A stretch of 64,000 nucleotides of DNA from Rhinopithecus roxellana (GCF_007565055.1 NC_044553.1:130390241-130454240); one strand, 5' to 3'. Shown: positions 1 to 12,866, numbered from the stretch's first letter. Notes: generated by a model from the letters alone, not told the origin. Translations and numbers: made by a program.

Positions 1-429
1 CAAAATTTCTCATTATGGCATCTCTAATTCTGGTGATTTTGACATATTGGGTGATGAATAAATCTTGTGTAATTTAGACAGAGAGAAGCCAGGATATATG
101 AAACTGGGACTGTTTGTGGAAATGAGGTGAGGGCTTTTTTTCTCAGATTTTGTTCCTGATACTAAAGCTGGTGATCCCCCAAGGAATGGAACGTGTCAAG
201 CGTCCTGTTTAAGAAATCATTAAATTACTCTTATGTTGTATTTTGCAAAAGCTTTCTTGCTTTACCATTAATATTTAGATCTGAATGACTTCAGTAGTAA
301 GTTATTTTGTATTGTACATAGTAGACCATATGAGATATTTTTCCATACTGATCCAGGCACATTGTTGAAAAGACAATTATTTCCCCTCTGCTTTACAGGA
401 TATTTGCGTCATAACTCAGGCAGCCATAT
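1..429. other. AT-rich sequence, nothing recognised
   Basis: No open frame, RNA gene or repeat family that I can name is visible here. Composition resembles the old L1 debris that follows. Confidence 0.4.
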
Positions 430-1560
430 ATGTGTAGACCTGTGCCTGTGCTCTGTTCCAATGACCTTGTACCATTACTGCACTGTACACAGTATTGAAT
501 CAAGCCTTGATATCTGGTAGTATAAGCTATCCAGCTTTGTGTTTTTCTTCAAGTTGCTTTGATTTTTCTTGAGTCTTTATATTTCTGTAAATTCTAGAAT
601 CAACTTGTGAATTTCTGAAATGTAACGCCAGAAGTTTGACTAGGATCGTACCGGATGTATAGTCAATTAAAGGTGAATTGCTATATTTATAATATTGATT
701 CTTCCAATTCATGACCATGGTATTATGTCCATTTATGTTTTTGTATAAATAAAATTTTAAGGTTCCCTTGAGAGGTCTTGCACATTGGCGTATGAATTAT
801 TACTATGTATTTGAGTTTTTAAAATACTATTATAAATAGCTGTACAAATGTGTCAGGATTCTAACTGGATTATTTTTACTGACATCTGGTTACATTTACT
901 CTAGATCAGCATGTTTACATCTGGTATCTCTCTTTAGGCACTGTTTTTCCTTAGATCTTTGGCTAGTTTCCTTTGCAAACTTAGTATGCCAATACATTCC
1001 AAAAAAGTTATGAATATGAAGTAAGTCTCTTTCTTATCTCCAGGGTGGGATTGATGTGAGTTCTGTTCATCCTCAGGTGGAAACATAAAATTGGTTTTCA
1101 ATCTTTGTGGGGTTTTTTTGAGTAAGTAGTCCATTTAATGTAATTAGTGTTATATTTGAGTTTCACTTGATTTATTTCTTCCCTTACATCTTAATCACTT
1201 TAAAAGTAATCAAATATTTTAGTCATTTGTTTTCTTACTGTAAAATTTCTATTTAATATTATTTTATTGTTCTTATTGGCTATACAACGGATTACAATAT
1301 GCTCTTTTAACTTAATAAAGCCTAATTTGAATTGCTACTTTTATCATCTTCCCAATAATGATAAAAACATGGAATACTTCAACTCCACTCGTCTGCCTTT
1401 TGCATTATTGTTGTTTTACATTTTAATTCTACTCATTTTGTGAATCCTACTAGATCTTAATATCATTATTTTGTACACCAATATGTTTACCTACATATGT
1501 AGCCTTTTGTCTTTCGTGCCTTCCTACATTTCCAGTGTTTCTCTTGGGGATTATTCTTAC
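430..1560 (-). mobile_element. Old L1 (LINE-1) fragment, antisense
   Basis: Read on the minus strand, about 480-780 follows the order of an L1 ORF2 3' region; on the plus strand this shows as the antisense landmarks 'ctatccagctttgt', 'gatattgattcttcc' and 'catgaccatgg'. The frame is full of stops and indels, so it is a very old L1M-age copy with no coding capacity. The part from 1140 to 1560 is L1-like in texture but less certain. Confidence 0.5.
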
Positions 1561-1570
1561 TGAAGAAGTC

Positions 1571-1897
1571 TGCATTAGTCAGTTTGGGTTTTTATAACAA
1601 TGTATTATAGACTAGGTGACTTCTAAACAATAGAAATATTTTTTCACAGTTCTGGAGGCTGGGAAATCTAAGACCAGGGTACCACCATGGTTGGTTCTGC
1701 TGAGAGCCCTTTTCTGGGTTGCAAAAGTACTCACTCACTAGTTAGCTCTCTGGCCTTTTATAAGGGCACTAATGCCATTCATGAGGGCTCCACCCCCGTG
1801 GTCTAATTATGTCCCAGAGGTCCCATTTCCAAATGCCATCTTACTGGGATTAGGTTTTCAACATATAAATTTTGAGGTAGACATATTCAGTCTAATG
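1571..1897 (-). mobile_element. MLT1-type MaLR LTR, antisense
   Basis: The reverse complement matches the order of an MLT1 (ERVL-MaLR) LTR. On the plus strand it begins 'tgcattagtcagtttggg', has 'acagttctggaggctggga' and 'ataagggcactaatgccatt' in the middle, and ends near 'acatattcagtct'. It is decayed and non-coding. Internal MaLR sequence appears to continue on its right. Confidence 0.65.
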
Positions 1898-2300
1898 TCT
1901 TCTGCCCCTGACCTGCCCCAAAATTCATATCCTTCTCACATGAAAAATATATTCATTTCATCCCAACAGCTCTGAAAGGCTTAACACATTCCGGTATTAA
2001 CTTTAAAGTCTAAAGTCTCATCTAAATATCTAAATCGGATATAAGCAAAACTTGAAGTATAATTCACCCCGAGGCAGAATTCCTCTCCATACGTTATACA
2101 AAATACAGTGGTTATACAGGTATAGGATAGTCACTCCCATTTCACAAAGGAGTAACAAGAAAGAAGGAAGGGGTAAATGGGTCCTGATCAAGTTCAAAAT
2201 CTAGCAAGGTAAGCTCCATGAAATCTTAAGGCTTCAGAATTTAATTGTTTGAGGTCTTCATCAATTTTGGAAAATCCTCAGGCATTATTTCCTCAGATAC
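1898..2300 (-). mobile_element. MaLR internal-region remnant
   Basis: The text continues from the LTR as in MaLR proviruses: 'aaaattcatatccttctcac', then 'cccaacagctctgaaagg', then 'aaagtctcatct'. The same order is seen in the better-preserved THE1 provirus at 24280-24420. It is heavily mutated and overlaps the left arm of the inverted repeat. Confidence 0.45.
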
Positions 2301-2831
2301 TGCTTTGGTCCCATTTGTCTCTCTTTCTTCTACTTTGCAGATTCTAATTCCAAATATGTTCAGATCTTTACTGTTTCCTAAATGTCTCAAATATAGATTT
2401 TCAATAATTTACCTCTAATATTAACTGTTGATCTTTCTATGTATTATTCACTATTATTCACTCATACGAAGTTCTTAATTTTAGTTATTGTATTTTTATT
2501 TTTATAATTTGAGTATTTTATGTGTTACTCACCTTCATAAACTTTTCATATTTTCATCTCTTTTTGTAATTGTTTTGCCTCTTTAAGCAAAGATGCTATT
2601 TAAAATTAGAAATGGGAGTGTCAGCTTACCAACTTCCTCCGTACCTGTAGAGAAATTAGCTTGCCAGTTAGAACTAATATGATGTACAGTAAAGTGTCAA
2701 TTTAAGGTGTCAATCATTTAAAAAGCATTAACCATAAAGCACAACTATCAATAATATTCAAGATAATTTTAAGGGAAAATGACTAATTAAATTTCACTTC
2801 AATAAAAATACCAGTGAATGGTATTTGAGAC
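2061..2831. repeat. Inverted repeat, left arm
   Basis: This ~770-bp segment is the reverse complement of 5736-6597 at roughly 90% identity by eye. It runs from GAGGCAGAATTCC through 'gtaaatgggtcctgatcaag' and 'cagattctaattccaaata' to 'gaatggtatttgagac'. The identity covers both MaLR-internal sequence and adjoining non-MaLR sequence, so two independent insertions of one element explain it less well than an inverted duplication. Confidence 0.8.
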
Positions 2832-3934
2832 TGGTATCACTGAGAAATAATAGACTGTGGTATATGGATGAAAAGAAAAGAGCAATGTGCTCATACAGTT
2901 TTTCTAGCGTTCAGAAAAATTATAAATAAGTGGGTTAATTCAAGCTATATAAAGTTTTCTCCACATTGCCTGGTTAAAATAACTTTTATAAAAATGATTT
3001 CGGTCTCAGAGAAAATAACCAGCTAACACTGTCCTGGAGACAATCTCACCTATCTTTCTGGAAAGAGTCAAGACTGACTGTAGACAGAAAGAACTTTCTT
3101 AACGGCAAGCAAAAAACTGTGCATTCCCCATCAGAGACACAGGCTTTTCCTTGCTTACCCACCCGCGTCCTCCCATGTGCTGGCTCCCAAACTTTGTAGT
3201 CAGTAGCCAAATATAGACAACAAGACCTGAATACTGCTTGTACTAAAGAACAACTTTTAAACGCCCTGGTCCCTGTTTTACATGTGCTGGCTTGTAACAG
3301 TGTGAACCACATAGCATGTCCTCAGCAGCTGTGCCCATTCTGAAGCCAGAAAATGGTTCTAGGAATGGGCACAAAGGATGAAGACAGAGACTCACAGGAC
3401 GCAGCTTACACTACGTGGCCAGAAATGCTTTTTGTAAGGCGCAGTCCTTTTGTTCATGAGAAGGTGCTTATTTATCTCATCCATTCACTTGCTTCTTATT
3501 TAATTTCACATTTTATGAATTGTTTAAAATAGCTGATTATCTGAGCGTTCTTATACAACTACAGGCACCTTCATCAGGGATCGCCTTAATCCATTTCAAA
3601 GCCCAGTGACTACAGTGCATGTCAACAGGGAAACAGGTGGTAAGAGTGAGTAAATGTTGAGCCATGTTTTGTTCTGTCTCCCTAGCAACAGGATAGAAAA
3701 GGGTCTATCTGCATACATTGGTTCCAGCAAGGAGAGAAAAAGGCAAGGAGATGCTTCCTCCTTCTCTCCATGTATCTCTGGTCTCGTATCTACTACTTAG
3801 CTCTAGAAAAAAAAGAAAAAAAAAAAAAAAAAACAAGTGGAGAACACAGGTACAAAAATTACATTTACGACACAAATAACTAATGAAGGCTCCATGATAT
3901 CTCAAGGTCGGAACACTTCCTCATCTCCTTCTCG
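2832..3934. other. Unassigned spacer of the inverted repeat (left part)
   Basis: No gene or repeat family recognised. It contains an A-rich run at about 3805-3833. Short open frames here lack any recognisable domain. Confidence 0.4.
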
Positions 3935-4310
3935 TGTGGCAGTAGATTGCATTATTGGTACCAGTTATTGACTTCCATTTTCTTATCAGAAGATTTTCTT
4001 GTCTCATCCAATGCATAGGCATGTGCTATGCTTTAGGTAATGGAACGTGAGAAGAAATTATGAACGCTGCACCCAAGCATAAGCCTAAGAGCCATCACGT
4101 TCTTCTGTGATTGCTTCTGTTCCTGCTGTCATAAGAATGGCACGTCTTTCAACCTGGATCCCAGAACCCAAAAGACATGCAAAAAACTGCAACTGACCCT
4201 CACCAGACTCACAGCTAACATGATTATCAACAAGAAATTAGTTAACTAATTATGAGTATCTGAGATTTGGGGGTCATTTCTTACCACAGCAATAATCTAG
4301 TGAACATGAA
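3935..4310 (+). mobile_element. Possible ancient LTR remnant (MaLR/ERVL type)
   Basis: The order 'ttaggtaatggaacgtgag', 'cataagaatggcacgtctt', 'acctggatcccagaa' and a final 'gagatttgggggtcatttctt' resembles an old mammalian LTR of MaLR/ERVL type. A second, related copy may lie at 6640-6950. The subfamily cannot be set by eye. Confidence 0.33.
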
Positions 4311-4560
4311 TGAAGAAAGAAATCAGTACCAGCTATGAGGCGTCACCAGAATGAAAAGCTCAAGCATTTAGCTTCAGTACAGGAGACAGGCAGTTAAAAA
4401 GCTCTTTTTAACTCCTGGAAAATAAGTGACTCGTGTTTTTACTGACAAGGCATTTGGCTACAACGTGTGTATGCTAAGTTGGAATGAGCTTATGAATTTA
4501 GCCAAAGAGTCTGGGAGACTGAAGGCAACTATCATGTTTTAGCTGCTGTTGGTTACTTTA

Positions 4561-4735
4561 GAAAAACTAGCTGAGCGAGGTGGCGGGCGCCTGTAGTCCC
4601 AGCTACTCAGGAGGCTGAGGCAGGAGAACGGTGTGAACCCGGGAGGCGGAGCTTGCAGTGAGCTGAGATCTGGCCACAGCACTCCAGCCTGGGTTACAGA
4701 GCAAGACTCCGTCTCAAAAAAAAAAAAAAGAAAAG
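4561..4735 (+). mobile_element. 5'-truncated AluY, Old World monkey type
   Basis: Only the 3' ~60% of an Alu is present, starting in the middle linker (actagctgagcgagg) and ending in an A-rich tail at about 4735. It carries 'gagctgagatctggccac', a variant I associate with cercopithecid AluY. Confidence 0.85.
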
Positions 4736-5735
4736 GTATTACAAGAATGAGATAATTTCATATAATAAATAGTGTATTTGACAGCAAGGTCAAAAGATGG
4801 AATTGACTGTTCTCTCCAAATGATGCAAGCTGAAATTGAGGAACAAGGATCAAAACCCAAAGTGTTATGGTAAAGACCAAATCATGGACTTGGCCTCATG
4901 CCCTCTGTTATGACCTCTGAATTGAATGAAGGGAAATCAAGTCAACACTTTTAGTTATATGGAATGTTTCAGAGAACAAACAAGCCAAAGGGTGTGACTC
5001 TTTCTTGGAAGTCTGCTACCTCAACTTACCTCAATTTATTCCATCTTACTTCAAGCTAAGGTAGAACAGGTCGTGAAAAGAATTGTGGATATAACCGTCA
5101 GCACACTGGAATTCTGCAGAATAAAAACTAATTAGGCTTTGAGAGAGTTGTACTGCCAAAATAGCCTGTAGCTGTTTGAGAAGTAAAATTACCTTTGAGC
5201 CAACAATATTCTGTTCTTTTCCCAAAGAGAGAATATTATTTCATGCCCAATTCTCATGTGGCCAAGGAAGTGGATGGGGAAGGATGGACCTCCCAGGGAG
5301 CAGAGCCAAGAATCTCAGAGTATGATCGACCAGAGCCCCGCTCCAAGGCGGCAGACACCGGGATGGTTGAAATAAGGTCATCTACCAACTAGCTGGGGTC
5401 CTCACAATGTGTGTCCAAACAGATTTCAGACTTTTTGTTAAGCACTGATCACTGAGTGCTGCCCTCCTTCCCCTTTCTGAATGCGAGTATTTATCGAGAT
5501 CATCCTGCCCCAATATTACATGTGCATTGTGTGTGGAACAGCCAACATATCTTTCAAATCTCTAGATAACGAGGAACCTATACAGTGAAGTTAAAAGTGC
5601 CATATGAGATCCAAGACTTGAAGTCTGATGGTGTGATTGGATGACACGGTGGGGGTTGCACTTAGAGGAGGGAGTGGATTCTGCATACTTAAGGGAAATG
5701 CAGCAATATTTGTAACTAGGTTTGTACTGTGAATG
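4736..5735. other. Unassigned spacer of the inverted repeat (right part)
   Basis: Apparently single-copy sequence. A 65-codon open frame at 5195-5392 has no recognisable domain and is within the length expected by chance. Confidence 0.4.
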
Positions 5736-6597
5736 GTCTCAAATACCATTCACTCGTATTTTTATGAAAGTGAAATTTAATGTCATTTTCCCTTAAAAGT
5801 ATCTTGAATATTATTGATAGTTGTGCTTTAGGTTAACGTTTTTTAAAAAATGATTGACACCTTAAATTGACACTTTACTGTACATCTTATTATTTCTAAC
5901 TGGCAAGATAATTTCTCTACAGGTACAGAGGAAGTTGGTAAGCAGATACTCCCATTTCTAATTTTAAATAACATCTTTGCTTAAAAAGATAAAATCTTTT
6001 TGCTGTGTCTTTGTTTTGTTTGCTTAAAAAGACAAAATCTTTTTTATAAAAAAGATTATAAGATGAAAATATGAAACGTTTCTGCAGGTGAGTAATGCAT
6101 AAAATACTCAAATTAGAAAAATAAAAATACAGTAGCTAAAATTAAGAACTTCATATGAGTGAACGATAGAGTGAATAATACACAGAAAGATCAACAGCTA
6201 ATATATTAACGTAATAACAGAGACAAATTATTGAAAATCTGTATTTGAGACATTTAGGAAACAGTAAAGATCTGAACGTATTTGGAATTAGAATCTGCAA
6301 AGTAAAAGAGAGAGACAAATGGGACCAAAGCAGTATCTGAGGAAATAATGCCTGAGGATTTTCCAAAATTGATGAAGACCTCAATCAATTAAATTCTGTA
6401 GCCTTAAGATTTCATGGAGCTTACCTTGCTAGATTCTGGACTTGATCAGGACCCATTTACCCCTTCCTTCTTTCCTGTTACTCCTTTGTGAAATGGGAGT
6501 GACTATCCTCTACCTGTATGACCATTGTATTTTGAATAACTTGTTCAGTTATGCAGGTTCACAGCTAGAGAGGAATTCTGCCTCCGTATGAATTGTT
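5736..6597. repeat. Inverted repeat, right arm
   Basis: Reverse-complement partner of 2061-2831. It is ~90 bp longer, mainly because of extra sequence around 5988-6062 in which 'gcttaaaaagacaaaatctttt'-like text is locally duplicated. Outside the arm ends the flanks stop matching. Confidence 0.8.
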
Positions 6598-6639
6598 CAT
6601 TCCATTGTGGTTTTAAAATGCTCCCTAACCCTTCCCCGT

Positions 6640-6950
6640 ATAAAGGATACACTCTATGTCTCACAGACACTCTGCTTGGGTCTACAACTGCCTTTGGGAT
6701 GTGAGCTGAAGTGATGTTTGCCACGTCCACGTAGATACTTGAAGATATGCATCCAAAGATGTGTGATTACTTCTCCTTCTGCTGTAAGAATGTGGTGCGT
6801 TTGCCACCTAGATCCCAGAAGATACGTGAAACAAAGCAGTAGCCAACCATTGTTGTAAGTGTTCATGATTGCAGATCAATGTAATGTTGGGGGGGTCTTT
6901 GATACTGCAGTACAACTTATTAAAGTTGACTAATATGTCTGCCATAAGTT
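6640..6950 (+). mobile_element. Possible ancient LTR remnant
   Basis: It shares ordered landmarks with 3935-4310: 'gatgtgagctgaagtgatg', 'tctgctgtaagaatg' and 'cacctagatcccagaag'. This suggests the same old mammalian LTR class. Low confidence. Confidence 0.33.
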
Positions 6951-7433
6951 CAATTTATTCAGGGAATCATAAGCTTTGTTTTCAAGAACAAAAATCTGAG
7001 AAAAACAGGCCTTTACTCAGATTTTAAACATTAACACCTCATTTTGTCATATAGCCTAAGTTTCAGACATCCTGACCTCTCTCTGTCCAGATCACACAAG
7101 GGGAAACACTGGGTAGTGAGAAATTCTATGTGATTCTTCCCCATGAGTGTGGATGCCCTACATGCGGTATTAGAGCCAGAAAGCTGTGAGGACAGAATGC
7201 AGCTGTTGGGGGCCAGTGGACTGTGAAGTCTGAGCGAGGTGGGGAGGCACAAGGAGAGGACAGCAGCCACTGTGGGAGAGTGGTCACACATTGTAGAAGC
7301 ATTAAGTCAGCGCATGTGTGAAGGATAATGAAAACCAGAACTTCACTCATCCCAGTGCTGGGCCCTGCCCTTGGACACTTTCCTTATCTTGTTAGGGCTC
7401 TAGCACCTTGTACTGCACCGTCACGGCTACCTC
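6951..7433. other. Unassigned
   Basis: No recognisable gene, RNA or repeat. The minus-strand open frames here are short and overlap in different frames, as chance frames do. Confidence 0.35.
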
Positions 7434-7739
7434 TTTTTTTTTTTTTTTTTTTTTTTTGAAACAGAGTCTTGCTCTGTTGCCCAGGTTGGAGTGCCATTGT
7501 GTGATCTCGGTTCACCACAACCTCCACCTCCTGGGTTCAAGTGATCCTCCTGCCTCAGCCTCCTGAGTAGCTGGGGTTACAGGCACCTGCCACCATGCCC
7601 AGCTAATTTTTGCATTTTTAGTAGAGACGGGGTTTCACTGTATTGGCCAGGGTGGTCTTGAACTCCTGACCTCAGGTGATCTGCCGGCCTCGGTCTCCCG
7701 AAGTGCTGGGATTACAGGTGTGAGCCACTGCACTCGGCC
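7434..7739 (-). mobile_element. Full-length Alu, antisense
   Basis: A poly-T run opens the element (about 7434-7457). It is followed by the antisense Alu landmarks 'ttgctctgttgcccagg', 'cctcctgcctcagcc' and 'gtgctgggattacagg', and closes with 'gtgagccactgcactcggcc'. Flanks 'tcacggctacctc' and 'tcaaggctacttc' look like a mutated target-site duplication. Confidence 0.93.
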
Positions 7740-8426
7740 CCTCAAGGCTACTTCTAATGTCCGTGTCCCCCAGAAATCAAACATATATCTCTCTTCCCTT
7801 CCACAACATTCCTTGTCCCCTTCCATATGGCAAGGGAAACATTCAGGAACTTGGGGTAACCAAATCACTGGCCACAGTTCATGCGCGGGCTCTGGAAAGA
7901 AGCCCATTCCACCTCCGTTCTCCAAACACTCCCCAGAGCACCACCTGGTCCTCACCTTAGGAAGGAAAAAAGATCACACTTTCAACAAACCTAAGACTGG
8001 CTACCAGGTTATACAAGAGATGTCCAATTAAACATCTGGATTTTTCTTACCTGACACTCAGCCCACCGCTTTTGAGCATTCAAAATTCTAAGGTTCAGAG
8101 GGTTAAAATGAGGGCTGCTTGCAGAATTCCAAATAATATATGCAGATACTCTGCCATCAGGGAGGGGAGCATAATCCCTGAAGTGGGGGCTGCACCCAGT
8201 GACTTTTGGTCAATAACTACAGTATGGAAAAGGGAGAAAAGAGTTTTTACCATGGAGAAACCTGGAAAACACTACCTCATCCATGGGATTTAAGTCAACA
8301 TCAACAGTGATCAGTCATGATGACAGCATGCACTCCTGATACCATATTATGAAAACAGTGCTTGACCTCTGTGGTCTTCCCTTGCTAACTCAAAAACTCC
8401 TGTCTAATCTGAGAAAAACAGCAGTT
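7740..8426. other. Unassigned
   Basis: The plus-strand frames of 103 and 67 codons at 7720-8031 start inside or beside the Alu and show no domain. Nothing else recognised. Confidence 0.35.
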
Positions 8427-8435
8427 GATTTCCAG

Positions 8436-8740
8436 TAGATTCCCGGTGGTGGTGGTGGCTCACACCTGTAATCCCAGCACTTTGGGAAGCTGAGGCAGGC
8501 AGATCACTTGAGGTCAGGGGTTCAAGACCAGCCTGGCCAACATGGAGAAACACTGTGCCTATTAAAAATACAAAAGTCATCTGGATGTGGTGGTGCACAA
8601 CTGTTATTCCAGCTACTTGGGAGGCTGAGGCAGGAGAATCATTTGAACCCAGGAGGAAGGGGTTGCAGTGAGCCAAGATCGTGCTACTGAACTCTAGCCT
8701 GGGTGACAGAGCAAGACTCTATCTCAAAAATAAATAAATA
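8436..8740 (+). mobile_element. Full-length Alu (AluS/J-like)
   Basis: Recognisable dimeric Alu with the left part ('cacacctgtaatcccagcac'), middle linker and right part, and a (TAAA)-rich tail. A 9-bp target-site duplication, GATTTCCAG, lies at 8427-8435 and 8741-8749. The first few bases are replaced by a GGT run. Confidence 0.92.
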
Positions 8741-8756
8741 GATTTCCAGCAAAGGG

Positions 8757-9105
8757 CAGTCTACAAAATATCTGACCAGGACTCCCCAAAACTATCAAGG
8801 TCATCAAAACTGGAGTCCCTGTGACAACCAGGAGTCATCTAAGGAAGCATGACAAATAGATATAATGTGGTATCCTGGATGGGATCCTGAAGCAGGAAAA
8901 GGATATTAGGGTACTAGGTTAAAAACTAAAGGAATACCAATAAAACATGGACTTTAGTTAACAATCATTATGTCAGTATTGGTCCCTTAGTTGTGATAAA
9001 TATGCCACTAATGCAAGACGTTAGTAATGAGGAAAACTGGGTGGAGGGCATACAGGAACTCTCTGTATCACCACTGCAACTTTTATTTAAACCTAAAGCA
9101 AGCCC
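8757..9105 (+). mobile_element. L1M-type 3' end fragment
   Basis: The order 'gtatcctggatgggatcctg', 'ggactttagttaacaatcat', 'gtattggtccctta' and 'gaaaactgggtggagggc' is the 3'-terminal part of an old L1M/L1ME element as I recall it. It is non-coding. Confidence 0.55.
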
Positions 9106-11690
9106 CCTTCCTTACACTGCTTGCTACTACCTGCACGTTGTGCGGGTAGGAAGAATTCCCTCTTTTCTCCTTCTGTGAGTCAAGGTAGGCTTAGCAAAAC
9201 AAAGAGGGGTATCCCCAGGAAGACCCCAGCATGGAAAGTCACCTCTTTTTCACCCCTCCAAACCCCACCCTCATAAAACTGCAAATGTAGGAAGAAATCT
9301 CTCCAGTGCGCCAGCAGGAATGGACAAGTATCAAGAGGACGCCTCCCAGACAGGACAAAACCGATGTGCCTCTCTGTCTTTCACACATACAAATTACCCA
9401 TTGAACACGTTCAGAATCACGACTCTGCAACTTCCCTGAAAAGAATTATTATATCTAAGGACACCAGCTCACCAGTTTCACAGTCACTCTGTACTGGCCT
9501 GACTTTGTAGCCAGCTGTTAGCACTTCCTCCCCCTCCCCCATTGCCAGGAGGTGATGCTAGGAATTCGCGATAGGAATAAGGAGCTGGAGCAAGATCCCC
9601 ACTCGCAGGTGGGTAGCTGGACTTCCTCAGGCACCACTGGCCTGCAAAAGTATAGGTCAGGAAGCAGATGTCCGGGCTGCCAGAGCATCTCCCAGTCCTG
9701 TGAAAAACAGGTATTTTCCCAGTTTGGAATATTGTGGATCCAATTTCAAACATCCTGCCTTCCACTAGGATGAGCCACACACACCTGACCCTTAGCCCCT
9801 CAACTCTGTTCCTGCTTAGCACAAATGTGTGGGTAGCAGAAAGCAGGGTGAGGAAGAGGACCAGGAAACAGAGCACGGATTTTACAGATGAGCTTTAGTT
9901 CTCCCAGAAGGGCTGTCTCCAGTCAATCCTCCTGAAATGCTATCTACACAGGCCTTGAAGCAACCTTGATGACAGTGCAGTTACCTCACAGCCCACATCA
10001 TGCTTCATAAATGACCAAGGTGGGTTCTTTTATCCTATATCTAAGCTTTATGCTTTGTGTGTGGATGAATATGTGAAAGCTGATGGAGGAGATTAATCTG
10101 CAGTCACACTTCGGAGTCTGTCTACGAGGAGAAACATCCCACTACAAATGTGAGCTCAAAAAAAAAAAAAAGGAGAAAAATGAATGGGCAGCACTCGTCC
10201 CTCCTCTTCTTGCCATGTACAGGTCAAAGGGAGGCACAGCTATGGCCCAGAGAGACCGCCCTGAACCATACCACACGCTCATCTCTCCTGGCATCCTCCA
10301 CACCCTCCCTCCAGCAGCCCTCTTCAGCTTAACTCTCAGAAACACAGTTGGTGCCTCAGTAGGTCTGACGCCAGCCTTTACTCAGAAGGTGCTTAATCCA
10401 GTTAGAGCATTCTGCCACATTAGAGAGCTCACACTGATTCTCTCCCTCTGAAGTCGGGCCCCATACACAGAGAAATCATCTGGGACTCAGCCATGTTCAG
10501 TGAAGAATGTGGTTGACATGGGCATCCTTCCCATTTGGGGATCAAGCCTTCTCTTCTTCAGCTGCAGCTCCTCCAGTGTAACACATGTCCATTTATCAAA
10601 CTCCCATCTCCTTTCACTTCCTGTCGCTATCACATATTATCTGAGTTTACTCAGTCACTGGATTTCTGTTTATGTATGGTACACTATGGCTCACCTATGG
10701 GACAGGGCAGTGTGTGGATCGGGGCTATTTACAGGGAAGATAGCTTGGTCTATATCCACAGGGACAGCTTATGAGGAGAAAGGACATGCAAGAAGAGAAA
10801 GCACTGCTGGCATCCCTGTCTGTTCTGTGCCAAGAGCCATCGTGTTCCTGCTTCTACTCCAATCTTATTCCCATGCCCTCCATGCATCTAAGAGGGGGAT
10901 GCAGTGCCAATAAAGCCTTCCAGCACATGAATAAAATTCACATTCCTTAACACTTTCCAGTCCAGCACTGCCACATCTCCACAGCAGGCGAAACCGTCCT
11001 TTCTAAGCAAGCTCCATGCAAACATTTGGGTATACATCCAGTGGTCTCGTAAAACATGTCCTGGGTGTCACATTCAGAATGGGGCATCAGAAGATGAAAA
11101 TGAGAAATGGGGCTGATGGAAGAGCTTAATTATTTTCCCTTTTTGTTTCTCCCTTCAATCAAATTTTCCTCCTTATCCCATCAGATTTTAAAGTACCACT
11201 TATTAAATTCCAGTAACTACTCATTCATTCTGACTCACAGTTCACAAAATATCTGGGATTTATTCTATTCCATATTAGAACCCCCACAGCCCATACTAAA
11301 TTATACCACCCCACAGTTGACATTTGTTTTTCCGGCAGGAGAATACCATTTGTGGGACGTCATGTTTATGATCGTTTCTTTGGTGACATTTCACACCTGC
11401 CACATTAACACCCACGAGCTCAGAGAGAGGGAGTGCAAGCGAGAATCGATGAGCAAACTAGCACTGCCACTCTCAACTGATTCGCAAGAGATGGGTAAAA
11501 GGAAGCCGCCTCAGTACAGCAAGGTTAGAGGACAGCCTTTCACACAGACTCCTGGACACAGAAAACCTGATTGCTTCTTCCCATATAGTGATACACAGGA
11601 TGTTCTCCACCTGCTTGGTTTTCACAAACAGAGATGGGCCTGACAACCTCAGAGCCCGTCTCAAATGTTAATGTTAATTTCTCTTTAAAA
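9106..11690. other. Unassigned 2.6 kb, apparently low in repeats
   Basis: I recognise no gene family. The longest plus-strand frames are 10083-10451, 10500-10913 and 11107-11643 (178 codons). The last is longer than usual for this window, but it shows no domain, no signal peptide and no codon pattern I can link to a family. A minus-strand frame at 9484-9876 begins with a hydrophobic stretch like a signal peptide and then becomes low-complexity. All are treated as chance frames. Confidence 0.35.
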
Positions 11691-12853
11691 TGAAAATATA
11701 CATTTTGTCTGGTAGATATACAAATCTTAAATATACAGCTTGATAAGGTTTACTCCAGGGTACACCCATGCAATCAGTCACCTCAACAGAGTATTCTCAA
11801 TGCTTGGGATGGCTCCTCAGTGCCTAGGCGACCGGCCTTCTAGAGTCAACCATTATTCTAACTTTATCACCATAGATTTGTTTTGAATGTTGAGCTTTTC
11901 ATGAATGCAATTATACAGTATGTGCCACTTTTCAATCCACTTTATGTCTATGAGCTTAATATTCATAGTTACATATATTTATAGTTTACATATATTTTTG
12001 GTTTACATATATTATTTATAAATGTTTATATTTATATATATTTATAGTTTTGGTTTTCATTTTCATTGTTATTACATATATTTACTACATATATTTATAG
12101 TTTCGGTTTTCATTTTCATTGCTGTATAGTATTCCATTGTGTGACTACAGTACCATGTATTGTCCCCTTGTACTTCCGATACACAGAATAATTTCCAACT
12201 TTTAGCTATTATGAATGATGTTATGACATTGCTGTTAAGTATATCGTGGTGAACATAAGTATTTGTTTCTCTTAGTATATTCTCAGGATAGAATTTGTTG
12301 AGTCATAGGGTATATCTATGCTTATTAGATACTACCATTTTCCCAAAGCGGTTGTACCACTTTCATTCCCACCAGCAGTATACGAGAGTCCAATTTCCTT
12401 CATAATTGGCATTGTCAATCCCTTCAAGTTCAGTGATTCAGGTTGGTATATATCAATATTTCACAGTCTGATTTTACCTTTTCATGATGAGTAACAGCAT
12501 TGAGAACTTTTTCATATGTCTGTTGGCCATTTTAACATTATCATTTTGAAGTTTCTGATTAAGCCTTCTGGCCATTTAAATATGATTGCCTGCCTTTTTT
12601 AAATTGATTTAAAGTTCTGCCTATAATCCTTTGTGGTATATAAAGTTCTTAATTTTAACAAAGTCCAAATTATCAATCTTTTAAAAATAATTGCTGCTTT
12701 ACAATATTATTTAACAATTATTTTCGTACCCCAAAGTCATAAAGATAATCTACATTTTCATTTCTTCTAGAAGGTTGTTTTAGTTTTCACATTTAGGTCC
12801 CAAGGCCATTGCAGATTATGTATTGTATACAGAGTGAACTGGAAAAAGCAAGG
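11691..12853 (-). mobile_element. Old L1M 3' region, antisense
   Basis: Antisense L1 landmarks appear in order: 'ctgtatagtattccattgtg', 'ggttgtaccactttcattcc', 'cccaccagcagtatac' and 'tctgttggccatttt'. They represent the ORF2 3' end read backwards. The copy is well diverged. A younger L1PA end has landed at its right margin. Confidence 0.7.
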
Positions 12854-12866
12854 ATAAAGGGGTCTT

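Noticed and set aside
9484..9876. Minus-strand frame with signal-peptide-like start (MLCFLVLFLTLLSATHTF), possibly a small secreted protein exon
   Set aside because: After the hydrophobic start there is no cysteine pattern or known family, and the end is Gly-rich low complexity. One hydrophobic stretch is expected by chance.
11107..11643. 178-codon plus-strand frame as a novel gene
   Set aside because: No domain, signal peptide, splice context or repeated pattern is recognisable, and there is no sign of conservation that can be judged from one sequence. Kept only as unassigned.
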